In this document: piece by piece, positions 33,720 through 43,936 of the stretch
Layout of the letters: each line of letters opens with the position of its first letter
Position numbering within the stretch: position 1 is the first letter of the stretch
NCBI GenBank assembly: GCA_030323885.1
Contig: CM059194.1
Location: 28,430,363-28,494,362, forward strand
Direction: 5' to 3'
DNA: 64,000 nucleotides
DNA from: Branchipolynoe longqiensis
Taxonomy: Eukaryota; Annelida; Polychaeta; Phyllodocida; Polynoidae
Notes under the pieces: model-generated
Databases searched by the model: none
Seen by the model: only the letters and a program-made list of their open reading frames with translations
Told to the model about the DNA's origin: nothing
Translations under genes and position numbers: made by a program

Positions 33720-35530
33720 GACCTCGGCGAACCAGTCGCCGAGGTCGTCAACCCAGGCATCCAGGACACCCTCCCCGCCGCCCCCTCCTGCGGCCCCACC
33801 CCCACAGCCTACCGCCCCACCCTCCTATCCATATGGCCCCACCTCTCCGGCACCGCCTGGAGCCGCCACCCCACCTTCTCCCAAGCCTACCACGCCCTCC
33901 GAGCTGCGGGCCTCCCTAATTTTTTGGCCGCCCGCATCCCCCTCCCCTCAGGCCTACACATCCCCGCATGGCGCGCCCGCCTCCGAGACCACCCCGACAA
34001 GGACCTAGTCGACCTCCTCGAGTTCGGCTTTCCAGCCAATTACTCCGCCAGCACCCCTCCCCGGCCTACCTACACCAACCACCGCGAGGCCCGGAGCACC
34101 AGGTCCACCTCCGGGACTTCATTGCTACCGAGCTCGCACACGGCGCCCTCGCCGGCCCCTTCCTCGCCCCCCCATTCACCCCCTGGGCCCAGGTCTCCCC
34201 CATGATGACCCGCCCCAAATCCGACCCGGGCAAGAGGCGAGCATCGTCGACCTCTCTTACCCCCCCAGCCACAGCATCAATGCTGGGATACCCCGCCGCG
34301 AGTACCTGGGTAGGCCCCACGCCTACCGGCTCCCCTCCGTGGCCGACGTGGGCCGCCGCATCGTCAGACAGGGCACCGGGGCCTACACCTGGACTGCAGA
34401 CATATCCAGGGCCTACCGCCAGCTCCGGCCGACCCCCTCTCCTGCCCCCTCTACGGGATCGCTTTCGAGGGGGCCACCTATGTTGACCTCGCCCTCCCCT
34501 TTGGCTGCCGCTCCTCGGGCGCCGCCTGCGTCAGGGTGACCGCTGCGGTGGCCTGGATCCTCCGGCGCGAGGGCTTCCATGCCCTCGTATACGTCGACGA
34601 CTTTGTCGGGTGCGAGCTCACCTACCTGAGGGCCCGCCAGGCCTTCGACGGTTTCATCGCCCTCGTCGGCGCCCTCGGCCTGGAGGTCGCCTCAGGGAAG
34701 TGCCACCCCCCGGCGGTGCGGGTCTCCTGGCTCGGATTCGCCATCGACAGCAACGCCATGACCACCGCATTGCCCCCGACAAAGTCGACGAGCTCGTCGC
34801 CGACTGCAAGGCCCGGGTCGCCCAGCCTACCCTCGGGCGCCAGGAGCTTCAGAGCATCCTCGGCCGCCTCAACCACATCGGCAGCTGCGTCCTGCCCGCG
34901 AGAAAATTCATGGCACGCCTCCTCGCGGCCCTGCGCAGCTGCCATGGGTTCGCCACCATCACCCTCGGGGATGACGCCCTCCGACCCCTGGCATGGTTCG
35001 CGGCCTACGGGCATGCCTCCAACAGCCTCCATCTCCTCGGCCCGCCGAGGACCCGGAGGATCGTCATCGAGTGCGACTCATGCCTCACCGGGGGTGGGGC
35101 CTACTCCCCCAGGTGATACTACGCCCGAGGGTACTCCAAGGCCTTCCGCGCCCGCTTCCCCGCCATCCACGAGCTCGAGGCAGTCAACCTGGTGGTTGCG
35201 CTCCGTACCCTCCTCCCGGCTGACGTCGCGGGGGCCAACGTTGTCATCAACACGGACAACATGGCCTCTGCCGCCGCCCTCGAGTCGGGGCGGGCCCGCG
35301 ACCCCACCCTCGGGACCTGCGCCCGGGAACTCTGGCTGATGGCGGCCGAGGCCTGCTTTGAGCTCACTATTGTCCACAAGCCCGGCGCCGACCTCGTCCT
35401 TGCCGACGCCCTCAGCCGCGCCCACCTCCCTGGTCGCTGGGCCGGCGTGGCCCGAGACGAGGTCGCCCGCCTCGGGCTTGAGCGCGCCAACGCCGACCAT
35501 GATGACTTTCCCTACAACCCCGGCCTCTGA
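33720..35530 (+). pseudogene. YR retrotransposon 1 reverse transcriptase-RNase H
   Basis: DIRS-type polymerase copying element RNA into DNA. It is preceded by a low-complexity Pro-rich stretch with a long C run (about 33688-33717). The conserved reading changes frame several times: LRAAGLPNFLAARIPLPSGL (about 33900), HLRDFIATELAHGALAGPFL (about 34105), YTWTADISRAYRQL with the first catalytic Asp (about 34385), GATYVDLALPFGCRSSGAAC (about 34470), then LVYVDDFVG with the YVDD active site at 34590-34601. RNase H follows with its acidic residues in VIECDSCLTGGG, ELEAVNLVV, VINTDNMAS and LADALSR. A TGA interrupts it at 35114-35116. The frame ends at 35528-35530, overlapping the YR start. Most breaks are single-base and lie in GC homopolymers. 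Confidence 0.85.
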
Positions 35531-36523
35531 TCCAGGGTACACCGCCTCCGAGGTCGCCGCCGTCGACGGGCTGCGCATTGCCGCCCTCGCCCCCTCCACC
35601 TGGAGGAACCGTCATCGACAGGCCCGAGGATACGTCGAGTTCGCCTCGGGCCACCACTGGGACCCCCTCGCCCCGACGCCCGTCGACGTCGCCGCCTACA
35701 CCGCCTCGCTCTACGCCCGCCCCCTGGCGCCGGCCTCCATCCGGGATGCCCTCTCCGGGGCGCGCTCCTGGCTGGAGGCGGCCGGGGGCGACCCCAGCGC
35801 CTTCACGTCGCGCCTCGCCAGAGACGTCTGTCGCGGTGGAGAGTGGGCGTCCGGGCACGTCGCCCGCCCCGCCCCTCCACTGACGCCCGCCACCCTCGCG
35901 GCCGTCACCCGCCACCTCGCCCTCGCCGGACCCTCGGGCGTCGTCCCCCGGGCCACTCTGCTCCTCGGGTACTACGGGATGCTACGGCAGTCGAGCCTCC
36001 TCTCCCCCAGCCCCGAGGTGTGGGGCGGCCCCCACACCATCACACGCAGCGACGTCGCCCCGCCCCCAGGGGGCTGCGGGTCACCCTCCGCACCACCAAG
36101 ACCATCGCGCTGCCCTCGGGGGTGGTCGCCCTCTTCATCCCCGCCTCACCCGGCCGCCCGCTCTGCCCCGTGGCGGCCTGGTCCGCCTCCGTCGCCCTGG
36201 TGCCTGCCTGCCCCACCGACCCCGCCTTCATATTGCCCTCCGGCCGCCCCCTCGACCCTCGGACACTGACGGCCATCCTGCGAGGCGCCCTCTCGGCCCT
36301 CGGGGTGCCCGCCCCCGACGGCTACACCCTCCACAGCCTGTGCCGGGGGGCGGCCCAGGCTTGCCAGCGCGCCGGCGTCCCCCTCGGGGACATAATGGAG
36401 CAGGGGACCTGGACCTCCGCCTCGGTCCATGCCTACGTCCATCGCATCGCCGCCTCGGGCGCCCCTCGAGCCCTCTCCTCAGTTTTGGTGGAGGGCTCCT
36501 CGGGGCGCCTCCCTCCCATCTGA
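35499..36523 (+). pseudogene. YR retrotransposon 1 tyrosine recombinase
   Basis: Integrase of the phage/Crypton tyrosine-recombinase family that joins circular element DNA to the genome. The ATG at 35499 overlaps the RNase H stop by 32 bases. The N-terminal SAM-like core-binding domain (STWRNRHRQARGYVEFA, ASIRDALSGARSWLEAAGG) leads to the catalytic domain. The first Arg is in YYGMLRQSSLL. One base is lost in the C/G run near 36065-36080, after which the protein continues LRVTLRTTKTIALPSG. The second catalytic cluster is TLHSLCRGAAQAC (His and Arg), then GTWTSASVHAYVHRI with the Trp and the nucleophilic Tyr. All R-H-R-W-Y residues are present. The stop at 36521-36523 lies inside repeat B1. Confidence 0.85.
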
Positions 36524-36746
36524 TTTCAACCCTGATATGACATTAAACTCGGACATGGTCCAATGCACCTCTTGACACTGTGAATTATTGCCCTAGGATA
36601 CTGCACTTTATCTTCATTGCTACATGTTATACCGTCATACTATACTTAACTACCTACATTGTACACGATAACATTGATGCGTTTTTGTGTGAATAAAGTG
36701 TGTTTTATTCCAATACCTGCTTCCCTCTCCTCCTTCGTCACGTATC
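36487..36746 (+). repeat. B1 internal repeat of YR retrotransposon 1
   Basis: 260 bp, nearly identical to B2 (36983-37242): from GGTGGAGGGCTCCTCGGGGC to CTCCTTCGTCACGTATC. It contains the end of the recombinase gene and a polyadenylation signal (GTGTGAATAAAGTGTG at about 36690). Confidence 0.95.
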
Positions 36747-36935
36747 GGTCGTAATGCTCGCATTGCATTTGATTCGTGGCGGGGGAGGAGGACCCCCCCC
36801 GTCTATCCTTCCCCTGCCGCGACCGTTGGGTCGGTGACATAACACCCCCCCCTCCCTCGGCCCTTATAACCGGCCGCCCTTGCTGCTCCTAGCCACTCGC
36901 CTCCTCTCACCCTCCTGGCATGGACATAATTTTCT
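36744..36935 (+). repeat. A2 repeat of YR retrotransposon 1
   Basis: Direct copy of A1, joined head-to-tail to B1 at the shared ATC. Confidence 0.95.
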
Positions 36936-36982
36936 CCACCCACCCCCCTTACTTACTCTCTCCTTTCTCCTCTCTCTCATAG

Positions 36983-37242
36983 GGTGGAGGGCTCCTCGGG
37001 GCGCCTCCCTCCCATCTGACTTCAACCCTGATATGACATTAACCTCGGACATGGTCCAATGCACCTCTTGACACTGTGAATTATTGCCCTAGGATACTGC
37101 ACTTTATCTTCATTGCTACATGTTATACCGTCATACTATACTTAACTACCTACATTGTACACTATAACATTGATGCGTTTTTGTGTGAATAAAGTGTGTT
37201 TTATTCCAATACCTGCTTCCCTCTCCTCCTTCGTCACGTATC
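36983..37242 (+). repeat. B2 terminal repeat of YR retrotransposon 1
   Basis: Direct copy of B1. It is separated from A2 by 47 bp (36936-36982) ending in a pyrimidine tract and TCATAG, which looks like a splice acceptor. The tail carries the same AATAAA. Confidence 0.95.
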
Positions 37243-37664
37243 ATCTTAAATTGTTTTTGTTGCGGTTTATTTATTTCGCATATTTTTTGTCAAAATCAAT
37301 GCACCAGAATGCATGATTACAATTTTGTTGGTGCTAATCTTTCCTGGGGGGGGGGAGCCCCCCCTCCCGCCCACCCCCAATGTGAGGAAGTAACCCCCCA
37401 CCCCTCCTGCACCCTGCCCCTGCTATTTCTCCATATTTACAATTAGTGTATTAGAGAGATCTCCCTACTCACCCAGTCCTGATGACCTTAGATGTTGCCA
37501 GGATGTAAAACTCCAACAACCAACCAACTAACCAACCTTCCTAACACTCTTATTTACTTGGCACCTCTGCTAACTACATATCCAGTGCTTCGCGCCTTTT
37601 GACACCTTGTCGTCTGGGTTAATTTAGCCTAATGTGTAACCAACGCTTCTGATTGACAGCTCAT
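37243..37664. other. Intergenic with a SINE-A tail fragment
   Basis: Homopolymer-rich sequence and a SINE family A tail (CTGATGACCTTAGATGTTGC) at about 37478-37540. Nothing else. Confidence 0.5.
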
Positions 37665-39930
37665 TGGGCACCATTAAGTACTGTGTGTCAATGCCCTCGT
37701 ATAGATTGACAACTGTCGTGGGTCAATGGCCTCATATAGATTGACAAGTGTCATAGTTCAATGCCCTTGTATAGATTGACAACTGTCATGGACCAATGCC
37801 TTCACATAGATTTTCAACTGTCATGGGCCAATTATAGCCCTTGTATAGATTGACAACTGTTGTGGGTCAATGCCCTTGTATAGATTGACAACTGTTGTGG
37901 GTCAATGCACTCATATAGATTGACAACTGTTGTCGGTCAATGCCCTCATATAGATTGACTACTGTCATGGGTCAATGCACTCGAAAAGATTGACAACTGT
38001 TGTGGGTCAATGCTCTCATATAGATTGACAACTGTCATGGGCCAATGCCCTTGTATAGATTGACAACTGTCATGGGCCAATGCCCTTGTATAGATTGACA
38101 ACTGTTATGGGTCAATACACTCATACAGGGGCCAAATGTATGAGGGCGGGTTAGTGGTCATAACCCGAGCGTAGTCCGGAATTCCCCGATTAGAGGCCAA
38201 AAGTGACAATGTATGTGCACGGGTTAGGCAAACCCCTCGAGGGTTAACGTCGCCTGCACTAACCCCAACTTGTAGGTGGTTTATCGTCGGTGTTATGTAG
38301 CTGTCACACTATGTCTCTGTATGTGTATGTGTGTGTCTGTGTGTGTGTCTCTGTATGTGTCTCTGTGTCTGCATGTGTGTCTCTGGGTTGTGTCTCTGTG
38401 TCTGTGTGTTTGTGTGTGTCTTTGTGTCTCTGTTGCTGTGTGTGTATGTGTCTCTGTGTGTGTGTCTGTGTGTGTGTCTATGTGTGTGTCTGTGTGTGTC
38501 TGTGTGTCTCTGTGTTGTGTCTCTGTGTCTTTGTGTGTGTCTGTGTGTGTGTCTGTGTGTCTCTGTTGCTGTGTGTGTATGTGTGTGTATCTCTGTGTCT
38601 GTGCGTGGGTGTCTCTGTGTGTGTCTGTGTGTGTGTGTCTCTGGGTGTGTCTCTTTGTCTCTGCGTGTGTCTGTGTGTGTCTCTTTGTCTCTGTGTGTGT
38701 CTCTGTGTGTGTCTCTGTATGTGTTTCTGTGTGTGTGTCTGTGTGTGTGTCTCTGTATGTGTCTCTGTGTCTGTGTGTGTATGTGTGGGTATCTCTGTGT
38801 CTGTGTCTCTGTATCTCTATGTGTGTGTCTGTGTGTGTCTGTGTCTGTGTGTGTCCCTGTGTCTGTGTGTGTGTCTGTGTGTGTGTCTGTGTGTCTCTGC
38901 ATGTGTCTGTGTGTGTCTCTGTTGCTGTGTGTGTGTCTCTGTGTCACAGACACACACACAGAGACACAGAAACACAGACACAGACACACACAGAGACACA
39001 CACATAGACACACACACAGACACACACAGAGACACACACAGAGACACACACAGAGACACAGAGACACAGACAGAAACAGAGACACACACAGAGACATACA
39101 GAAACACAGAGACACACACAGAGACACAGAGTGACACACACACAGACACACACACAGACACTCAGACACACAAGTAGAGACACACAGAGACACAGGGTCA
39201 CACACACACAGACACACACAGCAACACACACACAGAGACACACACACACAGGGACACACACACACAGAAAGACAGACACACACAGACACACACATACAAA
39301 GAGACACACACATACACATACACACAGACACACACACATACAGACACAGACACAGACAACCAACCAACCAACAACCAACCAACCAACAACCAAACAACCA
39401 ACCAAGCCCTGTCCCATCACGGGAATGGGGAGGGGGGGGGGGGAGGAAGGCGGTGGTCCCTCCCGACTCCTACGACGATGGCCGGGTACATTCCCAGAGG
39501 GATTCCCCAAATCTATAAATAACGCACAGGTTAGCTAACAAGTGCGCGCGCTTGGCACACATACATTTCACGTGACACATATACCAATACCGACGATAGC
39601 TACTCCGTCGGCTGCCCTCAACTCCGGCGAAGATAACTGGTGGCTCATACATTTAGCCCCAGATTGACAACTGTCATGGGTTTGCATAGATTGACAACTG
39701 TCACAGGTTAATGCACTCGAATAGATTGACAACTGTTATGGGCCAATGCCCTTGTATAGATTGACAACTGTTATGGGTCAATGCCCTCATACAGATTGAC
39801 AACTGTCATGGGTTTGGCACAGATTGACAACAATTATGGGTTAATGCCCTCGAATAGATTGACAACTGTCACAGGATTAATGCCCTCATGTAGATTGACA
39901 ACTGTGAATGGTGAAAGCCCTCATATGAAT
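37665..39930. repeat. 35-bp minisatellite, split by an inserted element
   Basis: The unit ATAGATTGACAACTGTCATG plus GGTCAATGCCCTC recurs with spacing of 35 bp (37701, 37736, 37771, 37806 and so on) from 37665 to 38127, and resumes at 39661-39930. About 20 copies in total with scattered substitutions. The 1.5-kb stretch between is a separate inserted element. Confidence 0.9.
38128..39660. mobile_element. Inverted-repeat element carrying a giant palindromic microsatellite
   Basis: The left end GGGGCCAAATGTATGAG and the right end, read on the other strand as GGGGCTAAATGTATGAG, form a 17-bp inverted repeat set exactly at the two breakpoints of the 35-bp minisatellite. Inside, TATCGTCGGTGTTATGTAGC at about 38283 faces its inverted counterpart (ACCAATACCGACGATA at about 39583). 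Between them TGTGTC-type repeats (about 38310-38943) switch abruptly to GACACA-type repeats (about 38944-39355), making a hairpin of several hundred base pairs. No protein is encoded. The superfamily is unknown, and no clear target duplication beyond one base is visible. Confidence 0.75.
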
Positions 39931-40904
39931 TGACCATTGTCCCGGGTAAATGTTCCAACATCCGCTCTTGGCGTGCATCTTTTGTGCCAACAAGCTGCTC
40001 TGCGTGACGGTGTAACGGCGTGACTTAACTGCATTGACTACTGACGCTCCATGTCCATATCCGCGTGTGGCCAGCAGCTAGGTTTGAATTACATAGCGTT
40101 CATACCCATTTTGAGATCAAATTCCAGGACTTTCCTGTCCAGGACCTTTCAGTGCAAAAGTCCATGACGTTTTAAAGACGTTTTTTAAATTAAAGTATCC
40201 CGAAACACGGCTGTGTTCATAGCACATTCACAGTGTAAATAAACATAGAAAATAATAATGAACGTATTATAGTTTTAATATAAAAATCAAGATGCATGCA
40301 AACAAACCCACAAAAATTACTTTAAATACAAAACATCTAATTGTTGTTCGTCCCGCTGTAATGCTTCACAGACGAAATGTGTTGTTGGTTCAGATGAACA
40401 TGAAACGCCGGGCGTGCTGTGAATATTCATCAAGTGAAAAGGCGAGGCTGTGCCTAACACCCCACCTATTTATGATTACAAAATAATAAAAGCTTTGCCA
40501 GACAACTGGATAAATATTATATAGAATTGTCACCCCAATTTAAAGAATAGAACAGAATGATTCTTAATGATCTTCAGACAAATTGCAGGACTTTTCAGGC
40601 CTGGAACCATGAATTATCAAATTCCAGGACTTTCCAGATTGTCGATTGAACATTTTCCTTTAAATTGACATAAAACCTGTCTGATGCAAGTCCCCACTGC
40701 AATCTCAGACCTCGATCCCATCATTAGGTCACAGAAAAACGGAACACTTGTGATGGGATTAAAAAAATGGGCAGATTTCTCACATTTGTTATTGGTGATT
40801 GGATCCACTGATTTGCATATTTACAATATAAAATATATATGTGTATTGGAGATGTGTTATATCTTTTTGAAAAAAGAAGAGAGAAAGTAAAGGAAGAAAG
40901 AAGT
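39931..40904. other. Intergenic; TTCCAGGACTTT repeat
   Basis: Two separated copies of AATTCCAGGACTTTCC at about 40120 and 40620 with neighbouring variants, probably ends of a degraded dispersed repeat. No gene seen; an open frame at about 40620-40890 lacks recognisable domains. Confidence 0.4.
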
Positions 40905-41190
40905 GTTTAAAGACAATTCCAGAATCATCTTGTACATTTATTGATGCATGCTCACCAAGTGAGTTTGGACATTGTACATATGTTGAACTGGAATTGTATG
41001 CAGTTATTATTACAACGAATTGTCAATTTATACTATGCTTCTATTATCGAACAGGTTTTTCACGTGGTTATTATTGCAACTGATATTGTCATTTATGTAC
41101 CAACAATTTGTAATGAACGGCCGGAAGACCAGTGCTCAGGCGCTGACAAAAGACATTATTCGCTGAATAAAATACATTTAGTAAAAAAAA
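40905..41190 (+). repeat. Dispersed repeat family R, copy 1
   Basis: Shares TTGAACTGGAATTGTATGCA, ATTTATGTACCAACAATTTG and GACCAGTGCTCAGGCGCTGA plus a tail CGCTGAATAAAATACATTTA with an inverted copy at about 49420-49690 and a 3' fragment at about 59395-59480. It ends in an AATAAA-like tail. It may be the 3' end of a LINE, or a gene-derived retrocopy; I do not recognise it. Confidence 0.6.
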
Positions 41191-41282
41191 AGGACCCGTA
41201 TAAACCTTTCATGGCTGGTCTAATTAAAGCCTTGCAACACCAGATGGAGCTGATTCACAAAGACAGCACAAACCCTCATGCA

Positions 41283-41492
41283 TGAAGCATGTTGGTTGTT
41301 GGGAGTTTTACGTCCTAGCAACATCTAAGGTCATATATCATATGAAGCATGAGGTTACTCTACTTGTTTGTTGGGGTTTTAAGTCCTAGCAACATATACG
41401 GTCATATCAGGACGGGGCTACTCTACTTCATGTAGTCCTGATATGACCTTAGATGTTGCTAGGACGCAAAACCCAAACAAACAAACAAACTA
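41283..41492. mobile_element. Three SINE-A tail fragments, two as an inverted pair
   Basis: A - strand tail fragment at 41286-41335. Then a - strand tail at about 41362-41418 (TTGTTTGTTGGGGTTTTAAG ... CATATCAGGACGG) facing a + strand tail at about 41435-41492 (GTCCTGATATGACCTTAGAT ... GCTAGGACGCAAAACCC), separated by CTACTCTACTTCATGTA. Confidence 0.7.
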
Positions 41493-41719
41493 CTTCATGT
41501 ATAGAATAACTCAAACAGAACTTCTTTATATATGTTTCTTTTTATTCTCTTAATTAAATTACAATTTTTATTTTTTTTAAAGGACAAAAAGAGGAAAAAA
41601 GACGAAGAAAATGCTTATTATTCAACGAAATATATGCATATACTCATCTGCATGTGATCCACATCACTAACGACACTAGGCTTGGTTGTATCTAGACCAG
41701 ATTCTATTTTAATCTAAAT

Positions 41720-42085
41720 TTAAAGCTGCATAGTCCGCTGAAAACATCACATTTTCAACAACAAAAAGCGTTTACCTACATTTGACTCTACAAATCCAAT
41801 TTAGATAGAAATGTATTTAGTAAGAATTTGTTGCTGCATAGAAGGGAATACTAAGTCAATTTAATAAACCTTGACACTGCTGCATCATATGAGTATGATG
41901 TCCAGCATTTTTAACGCGCATGCCAACATTAATTTGCCATGTTTTCACTTCAAATATCTACAAAAGCTGACTATTTATAATAAGTTGTTGCAGACTAAAG
42001 TGAAGTATATTATAGCGATCACCCTAATATATTTATATTTAAAAATATGTCAGAAACCTAGACCTATCAGACTATGCAACTTTAA
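41720..42085. mobile_element. TTAA-type MITE (family P), complete copy
   Basis: From TTAAAGCTGCATAGTCCGCT to CAGACTATGCAACTTTAA. The interior is colinear with 28759-29125, and both ends carry TTAA. Confidence 0.8.
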
Positions 42086-42137
42086 GCAATTGGCCAGACA
42101 GACTATATCCCTCCTATAGACCAGCATCTCTGGTCCT

Positions 42138-42602
42138 TACACTAAGATTATTGTATTCCGCTGTAAAGACAAGCAATGGCTGACGCGAATGAACTCAGCA
42201 CTTCACAAAGGGTTTTTTGTAGAGGAGGTTGATGTACGACGACTGCTGAGCACTTTTCGCCAACTCATGAAACTGTCTCCAGACGTAACAGTAAGATTAT
42301 TATGTAGAGACAAGCAATGGCTGACGCGAATGAACTTAGCGCTTCACAAAGGGCTTTATGTAGAAGAGGTTGATATACGACTGCTGAGCACTTTTCACAA
42401 ACTCATGAAACTGTCTCCAGACCTTACAGTAAGATTATTGTGTAGAGACAAGCAATGGCTGACGCGAATGAACTTAGTGCTTCACAAAGGGTTTTTTGTA
42501 GAGGAGGTTGATATACGACTGCTGAGCCCTTTTCTCCAACTCATGCAAGTCTCGCACTGTCGGCGCCAATTGCTCCACGTGACCCTTGTACCCCGAACCT
42601 GA
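42138..42602 (+). repeat. In-frame 138-bp tandem repeat with an open reading frame
   Basis: The phrase TGACGCGAATGAACT recurs at 42181, 42322 and 42460 (intervals 141 and 138 bp). An open frame from ATG at 42189 to 42602 reads through all copies as 46-residue repeats (core: LHKGFFVEEVDIRLLSTF, LMKLSPDLTVRLLCRDKQWL). The only length difference between units is one whole codon (VRRLL against IRLL), so the frame is kept. No known family is recognised. It may be a remnant of a repeat-protein gene or simply a satellite whose period happens to be divisible by three. No promoter or splice sites are evident. Confidence 0.55.
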
Positions 42603-43322
42603 AATAAGCAATATTCCAGTTAAGTGAAGATCCTATTTGTTTTCGGCAGTGGGGAGGCAGGGCAGTAGCTGCGACCGGAGTATTGTTAGGTAGTGACAAG
42701 TATCAATTTTGTTAAGTCATACCACTCTTTGAACATTGTCTGCTGCGAGTGAGTGCATCAGAGCTCAAAATAACTACTTTCACAGTAAAGTAGAGATCAC
42801 TAGCTTCAGTTTCATATCCATTACGACCGCCTTCGGGAGGGAACACAAAATTGAGGTTTGAAAACTTTGGAACAATCGTAAAACATGATTTTACTAAATA
42901 TTTGTTATGAAAAATATAATTTTGCATAGAAAGATTCTTTCTTTACAAATCTATGTAGATTGTTAACCACCATTTAGCACTCACTCTCAGCAGTTTGGAC
43001 TTAACTATAGAATGGGTATGCTAATTAGAGCAATCACATTTTTTAGATGTTGTACATGTGGATATAGCTTAAAGACAATGTAATCATGTTATAGATATTT
43101 GCATTCTGATCATTTTGATATAAATATCAAGTCAATATATCAAATAGAACCAGAGATATTAATTTTCTAAAGATTTGATCAAGGACAGTTATTGAAAATC
43201 ACATGATTTGCTATGTTTGATGTCAAATTGCTCAACAAATATTTATTTATGAGGTCTGAAAAGAATTGAGATTAGAATTTGTACTAGAAATAATAAGTTA
43301 AAAGAATAATTCAGTACACAGC
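42603..43322. other. No feature recognised
   Basis: AT-rich sequence between the tandem repeat and YR retrotransposon 2. Nothing supported. Confidence 0.4.
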
Positions 43323-43489
43323 ACAGGACTACTTAGTATGACACTTTATTTAATCTAATTTCACAAGATCGTAGGTCAAAGTCAACGAAGGTACAAATCT
43401 TAGGTCAAGGTCAATGAAGGTAGTAAGTTTGAGTCTCTGCAAGATCCGGGCACTCAACCCCATTAAGTCAATGTCTTATAGTAGGGTCG

Positions 43490-43766
43490 GGTGGGGCAGT
43501 GAGAAAAGGCGGGTAGTGCTGTCGGTTCAGCATCTGGTGAAGTGCCGTCATTGGGGGCGGCGGGCCGGAAGTGACGGCAGAGGGGGGAGGCCCGGGTACA
43601 AGCGGCGGCTACCAGCGCGCGGGCATGGAAGCGCCACTTGGAGTCAATTCTCTGGCCGCCTATATTTAAAAGGGGGAACTAATAGGTTGGGGTGGAGAGT
43701 CGGGTGGGATCCCTATACGTCCTGTCTCAGTCACAAATTATCCATGATGCCTATGCAACATGACCA
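43490..43766 (-). repeat. A2 repeat of YR retrotransposon 2
   Basis: Matches A1 at 48838-49131 along most of its length, including the TATA-like CCCTTTTAAATATA. A1 has an extra CGGCAGGTCCAAG-type duplication and a longer homopolymer. Confidence 0.85.
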
Positions 43767-43771
43767 ACTCA

Positions 43772-43936
43772 GGACATGACACGGGACTACTTAGTATGGG
43801 ATTTTATTTTATTTTATTTCACAAGATCGTAGGTCAAAGTCAATGAAGGTATAAATCGTAGGTCAAGGTCAATGAAGGTAGTAAGTTTGAGTCTCTGCGG
43901 GATCCGAGCACTCAACCAAATAGATTTGAGAGTGCC
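43772..43936 (-). repeat. B1 repeat of YR retrotransposon 2
   Basis: Pairs with B2 at 43323-43489. Both contain GATCGTAGGTCAAAGTCAA and GGTCAAGGTCAATGAAGGTA (as read on +) and end at the YR C-terminus side with AGTTTGAGTCTCTGC. Its start overlaps the end of the recombinase gene (RALSNLFG then stop), just as in element 1. Confidence 0.85.

Larger units (their letters stand above)
31508..37242 (+). mobile_element. YR retrotransposon 1 (PAT/Ngaro-like), split direct repeats
   Basis: A 5.7-kb GC-rich element with gag, RT-RNase H and tyrosine recombinase in order. The ends are split direct repeats: A1 (31508-31706), body, B1 (36487-36746), A2 (36744-36935), B2 (36983-37242). B1 and B2 are both 260 bp and nearly identical. 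A1 and A2 differ by a few bases and homopolymer lengths. The triplet ATC sits at the start of A1, at the B1/A2 junction and at the end of B2, fitting insertion by a recombinase through a circular intermediate. No target duplication is expected or seen. The arrangement A1-B1-A2-B2 is the textbook signature of PAT and Ngaro groups of the DIRS order. No methyltransferase domain is seen, favouring a Ngaro-like type. Confidence 0.9.

Noticed and set aside
31442..36523. Many long antisense open frames across the GC-rich region
   Set aside because: They are shadows of the + strand gag, RT and YR frames. High GC removes stop codons on both strands, and none shows a conserved domain.
38276..39538. Long open frames giving Cys/Val/Ser-rich or His/Thr/Arg-rich proteins (up to about 360 codons)
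   Set aside because: They are TGTGTC/GACACA microsatellites, open in all frames because of the repeat composition. The same applies at 27930-28241 and 63308-64000.
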